DNA of 64,000 nucleotides from Scheffersomyces stipitis CBS 6054. Its lineage: Eukaryota > Ascomycota > Pichiomycetes > Serinales > Debaryomycetaceae. Where the stretch lies: the NCBI RefSeq assembly GCF_000209165.1, contig NC_009046.1, positions 496,001 through 560,000 on the forward strand, in the 5' to 3' direction. The notes under the pieces were generated by a model. The model saw only the letters and a list, made by a program, of their open reading frames with translations, ran no database searches and was not told the origin of the DNA. Of this stretch, positions 39,959 through 50,869 are shown one piece after another; the first letter of the stretch is position 1; the number at the start of each line of letters is the position of its first letter. The position numbers and the translations under genes were made by a program.

Positions 39959-41372
39959 GGTGAATGTGGTGGAAGAAACAAAATCTGTTGGAATGAAAAA
40001 GCTGGCGCTAATCTATACTAGATGCTGGTATGAGAGGATGCGAAAAGGCTGAAGACGAGACACTGTTGTCGAACTAGCTGTGACTGTCTGCGATGTATGG
40101 ATATCTCTACCTGTAACTATCTACTATCTGTACCCGGACGAATAGAAGTGTAGAAAGACAGAAGTGTAGAAAGAATTGGGTTTTGACTCTTGTGCTGATT
40201 TTTCAGCTGTGGTCTAGTGAAAAATCGGGGTTCGAGGTTTGTATGATAGTAGTGACAAAGTGCTAACACACTGATGCACCGCCTAGTACGAAAATTTGGA
40301 TATCGTCAAGAACGAGAAAAGAGCTGCAAAGCAATTGTTTCGGATTCTTCCAGCGATATATACTAAACCTATATTAAGACCGTCTTAGCAGCTAGGGCAT
40401 AGGAATGCTGGTTGGTTTTTCACATACAAATCCGCAGGCCTGTATTAGTGTTATTTTTTTGCCCAATGCGGGTGTTAGCAAAACAATCTCGCACCCGTTT
40501 ATTTACCAAAACAACCCTAATTGAGAGCGGGTCACGTGAATATCTTCAATCTATTTATCTATTGCCCCAAACAGGGCAGCAGCTCGGCGAATGGCTACTA
40601 AGGTCAAGACTTGCAACCCTAAATGGCTAGCCTATTGACATTGGGTGCAACTGTGCAAATCTCAGGTTGAGCTTAGTTGATCGAATAACATCAAACAATA
40701 GCAAACAATGGACTTCGCCAGATTGAGCCCTTTATACGGAGCTAGTACAACCCTATAACTACATTCTACAAGAGTTTCTAGACAGTTTCTAGAAGGCATT
40801 TGTTGACGTACAATTGTAGACGTACGTAGAAGTACAGAATTGTAGAGGATGCCCTTTGGGTTCAGAACTCAGCAAACGAGAGCATGTTTGGCTTCGAAGA
40901 CCTCAGATAGACTTATTTTTAGCAATCCAGTAGTTCTATCAATGACAACCTATGTGGTGAAACTGTCCTATCCAAAAGTGTAATATGTTTTCCTAATAGC
41001 GCCAAAATGTAGTCAAAGGTGAGGTCTAATTAGTCCTTGCCTGAATTGGCAATTTGTTTTGGTTATTACTATTTTCTAGTTTCGCTAGTTTCATAATTTC
41101 AGTACTAAAAAAAAATAGCAGGTCTTCAGACGTTTCTGTTATTTTTCAGTGAATTCTCGCGAAAAGGTAAACACATTAGCTACATCTCGGTTTCCACTAA
41201 CATGTGTCACTATCGTTATCTAATGACGTCTGGCTGACTGGTGTCCAAAAACCTAAACAAATTTCCCCTTTCGGCAAGAAATTGACATCTACGCTGTTTT
41301 CACTATTTATGATTATATCTATTAGTACGCTTTCATACAGAATTATAGTACAGTGCGAATATTACAGTGCTA
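39959..41372. promoter_or_regulatory. Intergenic region upstream of CDC5
   Basis: This 1.4-kb region between the SET1 stop and the CDC5 start holds GTACCCGGAC at 40130-40139 (an imperfect Reb1-type site 170 bp upstream of CDC5) and TCACGTGA around 40533-40538. A forkhead-type GTAAACA is at 41167-41173, probably too distant to matter. Short open frames here are unconvincing. Confidence 0.4.
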
Positions 41373-44300
41373 TTAGTTCAAATAGCCCTTACAACCAGGT
41401 GCTCCACACAAACATCTGATCCTCTCAGCATCATTGGTCTCTCTCTCGAATTTGTAGTCGTAGGTCAATTCTTCGTTGGCATCGATATCTCTCAAGGCGT
41501 AAATGACAATTCTCTTCTGATTGTCTACCTTGATAATCTTAGCAGTACAACTAGGACTACAGCAATGGTTGATGAATCTAGCAATGCCTCCTTTCTTTGT
41601 TGCGTCAATGACCGTGTTCTCGTCGATTCTGAAAAGATACGACGACCCAATACCAGTCTTCAAGTAGCTCTTCTCACGATGCTCTGCTACCTGTTGTCTA
41701 ATACTCTCACCAACATACTCGATAATCATTTCCTTAGCAGCTATAGGCTCCAAGGCGTATAATCCCCAGTTATGAATGGCAGAACGGGCAAAAGACACCG
41801 GCTTCTTTCTCTTGGTCAACGTATTCAAACTCAACACTTCGGTTTCATTACCAAGCTGAGCTGTAATGTCCGCAGCAAATCTTCTATTGTTGGCACGGTT
41901 GACACGTGAACTTTGGATAGCACTATTGGTACCTTCATTATTTCTATTACCAGCCTCTTCTTCCACTTCCTCATGCTGTACTGTTTGAAGTGGCTTATGA
42001 ACTTTACGACGGTGTGGCAAATACTCAATCTTGTCAACATCAGGAATTCTTCTATAACCATCGCTTCTGAAAGCTCCTGATTGTGATTCAAGTCGCGAGT
42101 CCAACTTTTCAATCAATTCAGCATCTTCAACAATTTCTTGAGAAGCACCACTGATATCCTTTTGTTTCCAAGCCCAGTAATCAATGTTTCTGATGTCAGA
42201 CGAAGGCGGATTGGTTTCCTGCAACACTTCCTTGGCCAACTTGATATCCTCTTCATCTTTAAGCACATCCTGTAAGACATCCAAGTTGAAGTTATCAGTG
42301 GGTAACAAGTTCGTTTCAGCATACACTGTGTAAGGCTTCCGTTCCGTAGGATGGTATCTAGCTTCAAATTTGGAGTAATCAATGTCCTCCTCTGCTTTAT
42401 CTTCAGCTTCCTTCTTTACATCACCCTCATCCTTTAATTCTAGCTCCTCTGTATTAATTACCATTGTAGACGCGGCACCATCTGAAACATCTTCATCCTC
42501 CATCTCTTCATCTGAAGAAGACTCGTATAAGAAAGATTTTTGCAACCCAGTCTTCTGTTTCTTGGACGGTTGCTCTTCATTATCTTCATTGTTTACTGTT
42601 GTTACAGTAGAACTACGTTCTCTTTTTAAGATCAGCGCAGCTGGTGTAGCAGATCTACTAGAATCATCTTCATCCTCTTCATCTGAGTCATGATCATAGT
42701 TAAGAGCATGTTGCATGGGAATGAGACTCTTCCTAAGTGGTTTATTCTTGGTAGGAGATTCTACCTTCTTTTTGAACGAGGGTAGAGATTGAGACTGTTG
42801 CGATTTGCGTCCGGCAAGAATGGAAAGTGCAGACTGTTTGAGCTGATCGTTTGTGCTGACAAACGACGTAGGTTTAGAAGCATTTTCCTTCGCTTTAAGT
42901 TCCTCAACCAATTTGGGGTACTTGTCGTGGCTCAATAAATCTAAAACAGCTGGAGCAATAATTCTCTCTCTAATGTCTTTAGCCAAGAAGGTTTCGAATT
43001 CCTTAATCAAAATATTGGTTGCTTCTTCCAAGATGTCGTGTTTCTTGTTTTGAAGCTCTAGAAGGTCCTCAGCGGACTCTATAGAACTAGTGTCATAACC
43101 TTCTGGAATAGCAAGTTCCATGTAAAGTCTGAATTCAAAAAACCTCTTTCCATCCTCATTAAAGAAGCATCGTTCGCATTCCTTCAAACTGTTGAACACA
43201 ATAAAGAAACCAGTTCTGTCCGACAATACTCTTGTCCAGTCGTATTTGTTCAAAGCACGTTTGATATCCTGAGACGAAACCTTCTTGGCAGAAACGTATT
43301 TGTCATGTATAACGATATAGGGACGATCTTTGATGTATTTGACCAATTCCTTTGGCAAGAAAACGCCCGGTACAACTTTATTGTGGTGCCTAATTGAAAG
43401 CGTGCTAGTGTTGGGTTTGAATTTAGAATGGTTCTTGCCAGATGTCTTTTGATGTTGAAGCTTCTCCACCTTAGCTTCTTCTTCTCGTCTTTTGGATTCA
43501 GCAGCAGCCTTGCGTTCTTCATCTCTTTTGGCTCGTTCTTCTTCCTGTTGTCTTCTCAACCTTCTTCTTTCTTCCTCTTCTCGCTTTTGCCTGCTAGCAC
43601 GGAGTTTATCACGAGCCAAATCGATCTTGTTCTTCAACAAGTTGTTATCATTATCGTTTAATGCAATTCTGAGGTCTACTCCATCTACTTTAGCTCCTTC
43701 TACTCTGATAATGCTGATAAGCTTCTTAGCCAATCTCATAGCTTTCTCTGGAGGTCCTTGGAATTTGAACGTTGCAATACCCAACGGCACGGCATTTATT
43801 GGGTCGTTAACGAATTTCATGTCTTGAATAGGATCACCATAGCTCTTAAAATAATTAGTCAAATATACCTCATTAGTTGTAGCTGGTAAGTCCCAGACTA
43901 CAAGCTCAGTTTGCGGAGCTGGACCCAATGAATCTTTGTCAAAGGCAAATTTAGGTTGAGGCAATTGTTTAAAGGGGAATTTCTTTGATTTCTTGTTTGG
44001 TCTCTGGAAATAGAACTGGAGATTTGCTGTTCTAGGATCGGTTCTTTCCAGAAACGGAAGCGACTCACCGTTGAACCTGATTTTTTTAGTTCTAGACTTA
44101 CGTTCTTCTTTCGTGAGACTCTTGTCAAGCTCGGGATCATACACTACACGGTAATTTTTCCTTACGTCTGTGTCTCTGCTTTGGGGAAACTTTCCTAAAA
44201 AGTCGATGTGATGCAAAAGTTTGGTGAAGTTCTTGTCGGCACTGTTTTCTCCTGTCACAGGATCAGTTCCCGGGATATTCAGATAGGTGATATCTGGAGT

Positions 44301-44540
44301 CTCCAGTTTGAAGCCGTGGCCTGAGGCAATGCTGGGTGATCTTTCTCCAGATGGTACTCTTGAGAGTCTGACTGAAGAGCTCTGCGAGTTGCCAGAGTCA
44401 TTATGGCTATATCGACTATCTTTGGGATAGCGGCTTCCTCGAGTAGATCCGTTGGTTTCTCTGTCATCATCTTCGTAATCGTTATTATTGAAGGAACGGT
44501 ATCGACTCCGTTCTCGCCTGAATCCTCTGTGGCGTGACAT
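41373..44540 (-). CDS. SET1: COMPASS histone H3K4 methyltransferase Set1 (1055 aa)
   Basis: Set1 is the catalytic subunit of COMPASS and methylates histone H3 lysine 4. An N-terminal RGSR/Ser-rich region is followed by an RRM-like fold near residues 208-300 (ELVVWDLPATTNEVYLTNYF). A highly charged coiled coil comes next. A second RRM-like, SET-associated domain (YIVIHDKYVSAKKVSSQDI to RLYMELAIP) follows, then an acidic linker. The n-SET region contains RRKVHKPLQ and NRANNRRFAADI. The catalytic SET domain has HNWGLYALEPI, EMIIEYVGESIR, RFINHCCSPSC and ELTYDYKFE. The post-SET cysteines are in CLCGAPGCKGYLN at the very end. Length matches yeast Set1 (1080 aa). Confidence 0.97.
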   Translation of the reverse strand: MSRHRGFRRERSRYRSFNNNDYEDDDRETNGSTRGSRYPKDSRYSHNDSGNSQSSSVRLSRVPSGERSPSIASGHGFKLETPDITYLNIPGTDPVTGENSADKNFTKLLHHIDFLGKFPQSRDTDVRKNYRVVYDPELDKSLTKEERKSRTKKIRFNGESLPFLERTDPRTANLQFYFQRPNKKSKKFPFKQLPQPKFAFDKDSLGPAPQTELVVWDLPATTNEVYLTNYFKSYGDPIQDMKFVNDPINAVPLGIATFKFQGPPEKAMRLAKKLISIIRVEGAKVDGVDLRIALNDNDNNLLKNKIDLARDKLRASRQKREEEERRRLRRQQEEERAKRDEERKAAAESKRREEEAKVEKLQHQKTSGKNHSKFKPNTSTLSIRHHNKVVPGVFLPKELVKYIKDRPYIVIHDKYVSAKKVSSQDIKRALNKYDWTRVLSDRTGFFIVFNSLKECERCFFNEDGKRFFEFRLYMELAIPEGYDTSSIESAEDLLELQNKKHDILEEATNILIKEFETFLAKDIRERIIAPAVLDLLSHDKYPKLVEELKAKENASKPTSFVSTNDQLKQSALSILAGRKSQQSQSLPSFKKKVESPTKNKPLRKSLIPMQHALNYDHDSDEEDEDDSSRSATPAALILKRERSSTVTTVNNEDNEEQPSKKQKTGLQKSFLYESSSDEEMEDEDVSDGAASTMVINTEELELKDEGDVKKEAEDKAEEDIDYSKFEARYHPTERKPYTVYAETNLLPTDNFNLDVLQDVLKDEEDIKLAKEVLQETNPPSSDIRNIDYWAWKQKDISGASQEIVEDAELIEKLDSRLESQSGAFRSDGYRRIPDVDKIEYLPHRRKVHKPLQTVQHEEVEEEAGNRNNEGTNSAIQSSRVNRANNRRFAADITAQLGNETEVLSLNTLTKRKKPVSFARSAIHNWGLYALEPIAAKEMIIEYVGESIRQQVAEHREKSYLKTGIGSSYLFRIDENTVIDATKKGGIARFINHCCSPSCTAKIIKVDNQKRIVIYALRDIDANEELTYDYKFERETNDAERIRCLCGAPGCKGYLN

Positions 44541-45530
44541 GTGATATATCTAGATGCTGGTTATGAAAGGAGGATATGAACAATTGATGGATTCTCCAGG
44601 TGTTGTAGTGTATGGAATAGAATCAATAGTGATAGACTAAACGTAAAAAAAAGACGCTTTCAGTTCAGATCAGAAGTTCGAATACTAACAGCAACGTAAT
44701 ACGCTTGAGTTCACAAGTGATGTCTAATTTGATGTTGTGCTAAATAACGTCACCGATTACGATAAACAAGATAGTTAGTTCTATAAAAGTACCTAGACAC
44801 AGCTGTGAAACGAATAAACGTATTAGCCTCGTTCTTTGACAGACGCGTTCTTTCAATGGGTGCGAACAGCGCCGTAAGGTGAGAAAGTATCACAGGTGGG
44901 TATGGTCTCTGTGCTAACGAGCAATCACGGTTGATTAAGAAAAGCTAACTGAACTTTTTGGAATTGTTCAGGCAGTCTGGTGTAGGCGTGTCATGCAGGA
45001 GAGAATGGTAGTACGAGCGATATGAAATGGAGACGAGTGTAGAGTAGAATAGAGAAGGATAATGGTGAAAATACTGAGCTTACTTGAATAGAGAGCATCC
45101 AGAATGTCGATTAAACATTTTTTTCTAGACAATCTCCAACTTGTTAACGTAACAACTGTACTGGACTTTATTTCTCTATTGGTTTATGTTACTAGTGAAA
45201 AATTCCATATACCGGAACTAGAAAACTATCTTCATTTGTAACCTCTCAACAAGAAGATATCCATCCAGCTCTACATCTGAGTCTAACGTGTGATTGTATT
45301 GTAATAATAGAATAATATATCTGAAATATATAGACAAAGTCATGCAAAATGAGCACTGTGTCTCCAGCACCACGGATGAGATGTGATGCAAATGCTGCTA
45401 CAGACTAGTATGGAAGAGCTTAATCGCAATTTAGTCAAACGACTTCGTCAATGCCAACCTAACTTTTACTTTTAGAGACATCAATGCAAATGAAATAAAG
45501 TACAATGAATAGAAACAAGCATGGTATCTC
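44541..45530. promoter_or_regulatory. Intergenic region upstream of SET1
   Basis: This 990-bp region lies between the NDUFS4 3' end and the SET1 start. It is AT-rich. I saw no clear factor site or RNA gene. Confidence 0.3.
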
Positions 45531-46010
45531 TTACTTGGTTCTAATGTGTTTCAAAGGTCCAGCAGAGTGGTAGAAGTTGGCGGAGTAGTCCTTCTTTCTG
45601 AAGTGTCTGGTCTTTGGTTCTTGAACATAGTGGTCCCAGCCTTGGCCCTCAGCAAACTTGATGGCTGCTTCTTTGGTGTCGAACTTCATTATGGTTCCTT
45701 GCATGTAGTCACCAGAGCCCTGGTACCCCATCAAGTCGTTTTCCCATCTGTTACTTTTGCCCAAGACGTCCCAGTCCAATTTCCAGAGATGACCGTTGTA
45801 GTGTCCCGATTGCGTAGCAGGCTTGGATTCCTTGTATATTCTTACTACTCTGGAGGTGATCAAGTCCTTGGGGGCTCCCGAAACGATTTCTTTACCAGTA
45901 GACTGCTGTTCAAGAATGTCAACACTTTTGGATTGGAAAACACCACGGCTCGTGGCAAAAGCACGCACTCCGGTAGCGGAAACCGGTCTTATCAAATTTC
46001 TGGACAACAT
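45531..46010 (-). CDS. Mitochondrial complex I accessory subunit NDUFS4 (18-21 kDa, NUYM type) (159 aa)
   Basis: This is the nuclear-encoded subunit that stabilises the NADH-oxidising module of respiratory complex I. The ATG at 46010 starts a classic presequence ([20 protein letters not shown]), rich in Arg, Ser and Ala. The longer frame to 46100 lacks an earlier likely start. The mature part has [17 protein letters not shown], then [41 protein letters not shown] and the C-terminal block [19 protein letters not shown], all typical of the family. Saccharomyces lacks complex I, so this gene shows the host has it. A Reb1-type site (46134-46141) and a CACGTG (46346-46351) lie upstream. Confidence 0.95.
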   Translation of the reverse strand: MLSRNLIRPVSATGVRAFATSRGVFQSKSVDILEQQSTGKEIVSGAPKDLITSRVVRIYKESKPATQSGHYNGHLWKLDWDVLGKSNRWENDLMGYQGSGDYMQGTIMKFDTKEAAIKFAEGQGWDHYVQEPKTRHFRKKDYSANFYHSAGPLKHIRTK

Positions 46011-46825
46011 TACAATGTAGTTAGTAATAATGCGATGCAGATGGCTTGTAAATGAGACTTTGGCATCTGCGTAGAAATTAGTGTGAACATGAATAACCAA
46101 AATTTGTTTGATTCTGGTTGGTTCAAGTGCGCGTTACCCGGACAAAGAGGTGGTAGTGACTAGCAGAGTAATTAGTAAGAGCTGAGAGGCCACAAGAGGG
46201 ATGGAGCACGAGTAGTAGAGGTAGCACAAATTCAATAAGACTACATATTTGTATTTGTAACCAATATAATACCTTTGCTTATACACTGGCTTGTCATTTC
46301 TTGACTCTTCAGCACTTTTACTTATGTTACTGAAACCATATTCTGCACGTGACCAAATAGTATCCTGCATACCAGAAGAGTTGGATCAAAGGATGATAAG
46401 AAAAGCTCGCGCTTACCGTTCCGATCTAAATCCGGGATTTTGCAACCTACCATTTATCTTGCAAACAGCGTCCTGAAGAATCTCGGATAAATCTTTATAC
46501 TCCCGCTTACCTCCCCGATAATTTATATACTCTCCGCTTTGTTCTTCTTGGCGCATCTCATTTTCTAAAAATATACCGAATTCAGCTCTTGAGTGAAAGC
46601 TCCTCTCTCCAAACCTTACATAATCTCCACATTTGAATATTCATCAAAATGCTTTAGTGAAAGGATACAATAAGCAAGCTCCATGTCAAATGTCAGCTTA
46701 CCAAAAGATACAGAAAAAATGTGGGGAAAAAATCGATTAATGAAGAGCAAGAGAATATAAATATCCAATAATGTTTTCTGAATGTGGAGATAGAAGTCTT
46801 CAATAAATCCAACCTTCGAAAAACA
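46011..46825. promoter_or_regulatory. Divergent promoter region, NDUFS4 / DAL5-type permease
   Basis: TTACCCGG (Reb1-type) is at 46134-46141, 124 bp upstream of NDUFS4. CACGTGAC (Cbf1-type) is at 46346-46353. Cbf1 is linked to respiratory gene control in Candida, which would suit a complex I gene. A TATA-like TTTATATAC is near 46522. Confidence 0.5.
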
Positions 46826-48454
46826 ATGATGATGATCTCTTCGCAGGAGGATAAGCATTCTGTACATTTGGTGAGTATGTCATCAAGAGAGGAAAATATT
46901 GACAGCAAGGACAATGTTATGGTTTCAATTTCGAGTCCGCTGACAGGCAGGCAGGCAAAACCTGACGGAGACGTTGATGATGCAATGGAGTATGCAATAA
47001 GAAATAAAACAGAAAACCCAAAATATGACAAATCAAGAGATGCAAAGCTTCTAAGAAAGATTGACTTCTTTTTAATGCCAATTATATGCTGTCTCTATGC
47101 CATTCAATTTATGGATAAATTGACCAATTCACTAGCTTCCATTCTCGGATTACGTACTGAATTGAGAATGCATGGCAATATGTATTCTTGGACTGGCTCA
47201 GCATTTTACTTGGGTTACATGGTATTTGAATTTCCTGCTGTACGTTTCTTGCAACTGTTTCCAGTTTCTAAAACACTAAGCGTTTTCATTGTTCTTTGGG
47301 GTGTGGTTCTATGTCTTCACTCAATTCCAAACTACGCTGGCTTTGTAGCACTAAGAACTATCCTTGGAATACTCGAAAGCTCAATTACTCCAGGTTTGGT
47401 CATTATAACTAGTCAATATTACCGTGGTGCTAATCCTGACGCTGGTGCAAAAGAGAAAAGCAAATACAAAGATGAAATATTTCTTCGTACTGCTTGGTGG
47501 TTTGCTAGTACTGGGTTCGGTATTATCGTTGGTTCAGCAATTGCATATGCAATTGTGGTTCATCAAGATTCCTACTCTATCCAAGCTTGGAAGCTAATAT
47601 TCATCGTCACTGGTGTAATCACTATTTTCGTTGGATTAGTTTTCTTAGTCCATGTTCCTGATAAGCCCACCAAAGCGTGGTTTCTCACTGAAGAAGAAAA
47701 GAAGTTAGTGGTCGAGCGTATCAGAGTTAATCAACAAGGTTTTGGAAACAAAAAATTCAAAATTTACCAATTCAAGGAAGCCCTCTTGGATTTGAGGACT
47801 TGGTTGTTCTTTCTCGCTGCTTTGAGTATCAGTCTCCCAACTGGTGGATTGACAAACTTCGGAAGCATTTTGCTTGCTGAAGGCTTTGGCTACTCGCTAA
47901 AAAAGACCATGTTAATGCAAATGCCAGTTGGCGCAGTTAACATTTGCGGATGTGTCATTTTTGCCTGGCTTCATCGATTTGTTGAATCTAGAATGTTTTG
48001 GGCTACTTTTGGCAATGCTGTCACATTTGCTGCCCAATGTATGCTTGCGTTCGGAAAGACGAACCAGATCATGTTTGCCGGTTATATAGTGCAATCCCTC
48101 GGTCCCATTGCTTTTATCTGCTTGTTGGCAAATATTTCTAGTAATGTTACTGGACATACCAAGAAAGTTACTGTTAATGCTATCTTATTGGTTGGATATT
48201 GTGTTGGTAATTTAATTGGGCCGCAGACTTTCTTGGATTCAGAAGCTCCAAATTATAAGACAGCCAAAGCATGCATCGTTGCTTTTGGTCTTTTGAATTT
48301 ACTATTATTTGTTCTTATCTGGTTGAGTTATTTGTGGGATAACCGAAAGAAGAATAGAGCATATGCTGAGGCTGGAGAAATCGATATGTTCGAAAACTAC
48401 GAATTTGCTGATTTAACGGACAAGGAGAATCCTCTCTTCAGGTACAAGATCTGA
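46826..48454 (+). CDS. MFS permease, DAL5 / anion:cation symporter family (542 aa)
   Basis: This is a plasma-membrane transporter of the allantoate permease group (relatives: Dal5, Tna1, Yct1, Seo1). The first ATG is at 46826 (MMMISSQEDKHSVHL); the frame upstream begins with GTG. A polar N-terminus of about 75 residues precedes twelve membrane segments. Landmarks are RKIDFFLMPIICCLYAIQFMDK at helix 1, YLGYMVFEFPAVRFLQLFPVSK, and ALRTILGILESSITPGLVII. The central loop contains FLVHVPDKPTKAWFLTEEEK, whose (P)xxPxxAxFLTxEE pattern marks this family. The substrate (organic anion, vitamin or sulphur/nitrogen compound) cannot be assigned. It is the only amino-acid/anion-type carrier in the window and has no linked pathway gene. 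Confidence 0.92.
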   Translation: MMMISSQEDKHSVHLVSMSSREENIDSKDNVMVSISSPLTGRQAKPDGDVDDAMEYAIRNKTENPKYDKSRDAKLLRKIDFFLMPIICCLYAIQFMDKLTNSLASILGLRTELRMHGNMYSWTGSAFYLGYMVFEFPAVRFLQLFPVSKTLSVFIVLWGVVLCLHSIPNYAGFVALRTILGILESSITPGLVIITSQYYRGANPDAGAKEKSKYKDEIFLRTAWWFASTGFGIIVGSAIAYAIVVHQDSYSIQAWKLIFIVTGVITIFVGLVFLVHVPDKPTKAWFLTEEEKKLVVERIRVNQQGFGNKKFKIYQFKEALLDLRTWLFFLAALSISLPTGGLTNFGSILLAEGFGYSLKKTMLMQMPVGAVNICGCVIFAWLHRFVESRMFWATFGNAVTFAAQCMLAFGKTNQIMFAGYIVQSLGPIAFICLLANISSNVTGHTKKVTVNAILLVGYCVGNLIGPQTFLDSEAPNYKTAKACIVAFGLLNLLLFVLIWLSYLWDNRKKNRAYAEAGEIDMFENYEFADLTDKENPLFRYKI

Positions 48455-49125
48455 AGTGATCTCTGTGATTTAATCAAGTTCAGATGGGATACTTCCACTG
48501 TTAGTTTCGCTTTAAATACCAAATTTGATACAAATTATATCCTTATAGCAATTGTAAATTCTTTATTGATCCTTGTCTTCCAAAGAAAACACTGAAAAGA
48601 AATAGCTGTTGCAGCCTGGATATTGAATGAGATCAATAGTTAAACTCATAGTTTACCTCCAATACACAAACCGAGATGAGACCCTTCTGTAATCTAAATC
48701 CAGTCTTCGATACCTTCGAATAATTTACATAAACTACGTAATAAGGGCAGACACTTATGACCAAAAATGGTTAAGATATCTAGCAATACACTAAGAAGCT
48801 GGATTCTTCCAATTGCAAATTTATTTGATATTCCTTTCTAGGTGGTTTTCTTTTTAAGGAGCTCAGGTTTCAGCCTTCGCAATTCGAATTTGTCTTTCTT
48901 TCAAACTCGTTGATTGGGTCTCGGTATCAATTCCTACTGCATTCTTCCTGCCTTGCCCTTGCATCTTGCAAGGATGGCAGTTTACTAGCCTCTTGGTGGG
49001 GTCAATTTGAGTCTCATTGTGTACTGTATATAGAATACACTTGAATTGAATTATTCATTAACATATTTCCATATATTTACAGTTCTTCTTCTTTATATAT
49101 CATTTGCTATAACTTTGCACTCGCT
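48455..49125. promoter_or_regulatory. Intergenic region upstream of ORC6
   Basis: This 671-bp gap lies between same-strand genes. It has a TATA-like TTTATATATC shortly before the ORC6 ATG. No other feature was recognised. Confidence 0.3.
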
Positions 49126-50358
49126 ATGAGTACTACCCAACTCCGGCTGTCACTCCAGGAGATAGTACCGACTTACCATGGAAAATTTCCCCCGCAATTG
49201 CTCTCTTTCATCGAGTCGCTTTACCTGCTCAGTCTTCAGAAGAAACCCACTTTACCTAACCGAGCAGAAATCGCTCGTTTCCACATTTGCGCCTTCTTAG
49301 CAGCTGAAAAGTACCAGTCCACATTCAGTCTTCCACAGCCCGAGGTGCGAAGAATCCCTCTCCAGCCTAAGATTGCAGCCAAGTTGCTAGATGACTTCAG
49401 AGACAATCTCTTGAACCAGATCAGATCGTGCACTTCAACTCCACGTAAGAATGCCTCTTCAAATTCGACTTCCCCGGCAGGATCTCCAGAACTGGCATAT
49501 TCTACCCCCCTTCTGACTCCAACGGGATTGACCAAGTTGTCTCCCCTCAAATTGAATATAAACAAGAGTAAAATCTCGTCGCCACTTAAACGGTTACGCG
49601 ATCTTGAAAACGAAGACGATTCTGAAGAAGAACGTTCAGTACGAAAAAAAACACCGAGAAAACCCAATAAGGAATTTAATATTGAGTCTCCATTTAATCC
49701 AAAACCCTCAGCTAGTCCATCAGCATCAGTAGGATCGGAATTTTCTTCCGAATCCGAACCAGAGTCGCCTGATGGACTGCCCAAAAAGAAAAAATCCAAA
49801 TCTACAAAATTAAACATATACAAATACGATAGAAAACACGTCTCCATAGTGGATTTTATTGCTTTCGCAAACAGTTTCTTTATTCCAGCTGAAATAACTC
49901 CACGTATGGTAGAGACTTTTCTTGTCCACAAACACAAGTTTGTCAAAAAGAGTGAATGGCTCTTAGCCTGTGGAATGATCCACTCTGCCTATATTCGTAT
50001 CAACCATAAAATACTCACATCCAAAATGGGTGCGAAACAGAAAATCGTAGATCAACTCTTCCAGTACCAAAAGGGGGGGTTGATGAAAAAAGCCATGCAA
50101 TTATGGCTAGACATAGTCGAAGACTGGATCAACGACGAAGCTTGGATCCGCGATATAGAGAAACAGTTTATGTACGATAAGGACTCCGTCCAACAGCAAC
50201 AGTTGACAAAAGAGAGAGAGGCTAGAATCGGTCCGGGATGGGGGTTACTCGAGAAATTTGGCTCGATGCTCCATGGAGATGTTCTCTATGATTCAAAGAC
50301 GCAAGAGGACTACTACAACACCTGGACTTCCAGAGTATTAGAGTCGACAAGCACCTAG
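49126..50358 (+). CDS. ORC6: Origin recognition complex subunit 6 (410 aa)
   Basis: Orc6 is needed for MCM helicase loading at replication origins and is an S-CDK target. The N-terminal TFIIB-like fold has RAEIARFHICAFLAAEKYQ and VRRIPLQPKIAAKLLDDFR, matching the ARCHICAYIASQK and IPLEPKKAKHL blocks of yeast Orc6. The middle (residues about 105-235) is disordered, Ser/Pro-rich and full of S/T-P sites (STPRK, SPAGSP, LLTPTG, KLSPLK, SSPLKR), the usual CDK-control region. The C-terminal domain has a helical repeat around FLVHKHKFVKKSEWLLACGM. It ends with LLEKFGSMLHGDVLYDSKTQ and the terminal helix YYNTWTSRVL, which binds the rest of ORC. Length is close to yeast Orc6 (435 aa). Confidence 0.92.
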   Translation: MSTTQLRLSLQEIVPTYHGKFPPQLLSFIESLYLLSLQKKPTLPNRAEIARFHICAFLAAEKYQSTFSLPQPEVRRIPLQPKIAAKLLDDFRDNLLNQIRSCTSTPRKNASSNSTSPAGSPELAYSTPLLTPTGLTKLSPLKLNINKSKISSPLKRLRDLENEDDSEEERSVRKKTPRKPNKEFNIESPFNPKPSASPSASVGSEFSSESEPESPDGLPKKKKSKSTKLNIYKYDRKHVSIVDFIAFANSFFIPAEITPRMVETFLVHKHKFVKKSEWLLACGMIHSAYIRINHKILTSKMGAKQKIVDQLFQYQKGGLMKKAMQLWLDIVEDWINDEAWIRDIEKQFMYDKDSVQQQQLTKEREARIGPGWGLLEKFGSMLHGDVLYDSKTQEDYYNTWTSRVLESTST

Positions 50359-50869
50359 ACAATGTAGTATAAAGTAAAAAGTCGATATAGTACTAGATTA
50401 CCCGGACGTTGAAATTCTTCACTAATCTATAGCCAAAATAAGTTCAGATTGCACTCAGATGAAGCCAAAGAAATAAAGATTTGACGATTTCGGAATACAA
50501 TCACAGTGTGAGTGTTTGGCTGCACAAAAGAAGAATTCTGTTTATCTAATCCATGTAGCTATACTCGTCTCTTCTCTACATAGTAATCCATCACGCCCCA
50601 CTAAAAAATCGTCGCGCATCGCTATAGAGGACTGAAAAAAGTTGAACTAGCTCTTCTTAATTATAGAAGCTTCTTCTCTACCCAAAAGATTCAATAGTGG
50701 CTACCTTTTGACGGACTTATAGAGGGTGCTTTTGTAGGAAACTTATCAAACAGATAAGCAGGACTTGTTTTTCACGTTTTTTTTTTAAATTTTTGTTGGA
50801 AATATACTCAAATCATTTTAGAGATCGATTTTTCACTTTTCGATCAACATTCATAGCTCATCCACTTAC
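50359..50869. promoter_or_regulatory. Intergenic region between ORC6 and NMA111
   Basis: TTACCCGGACG at 50398-50408 is a Reb1-type site just past the ORC6 stop, where it could limit read-through into NMA111. A T-rich tract precedes the NMA111 start. No gene was seen. Confidence 0.45.

Noticed and set aside
41167..41173. Forkhead-type GTAAACA as a CDC5 mitotic-cluster site
   Set aside because: It is about 1.2 kb upstream of CDC5 with no adjacent Mcm1 site that I could see.
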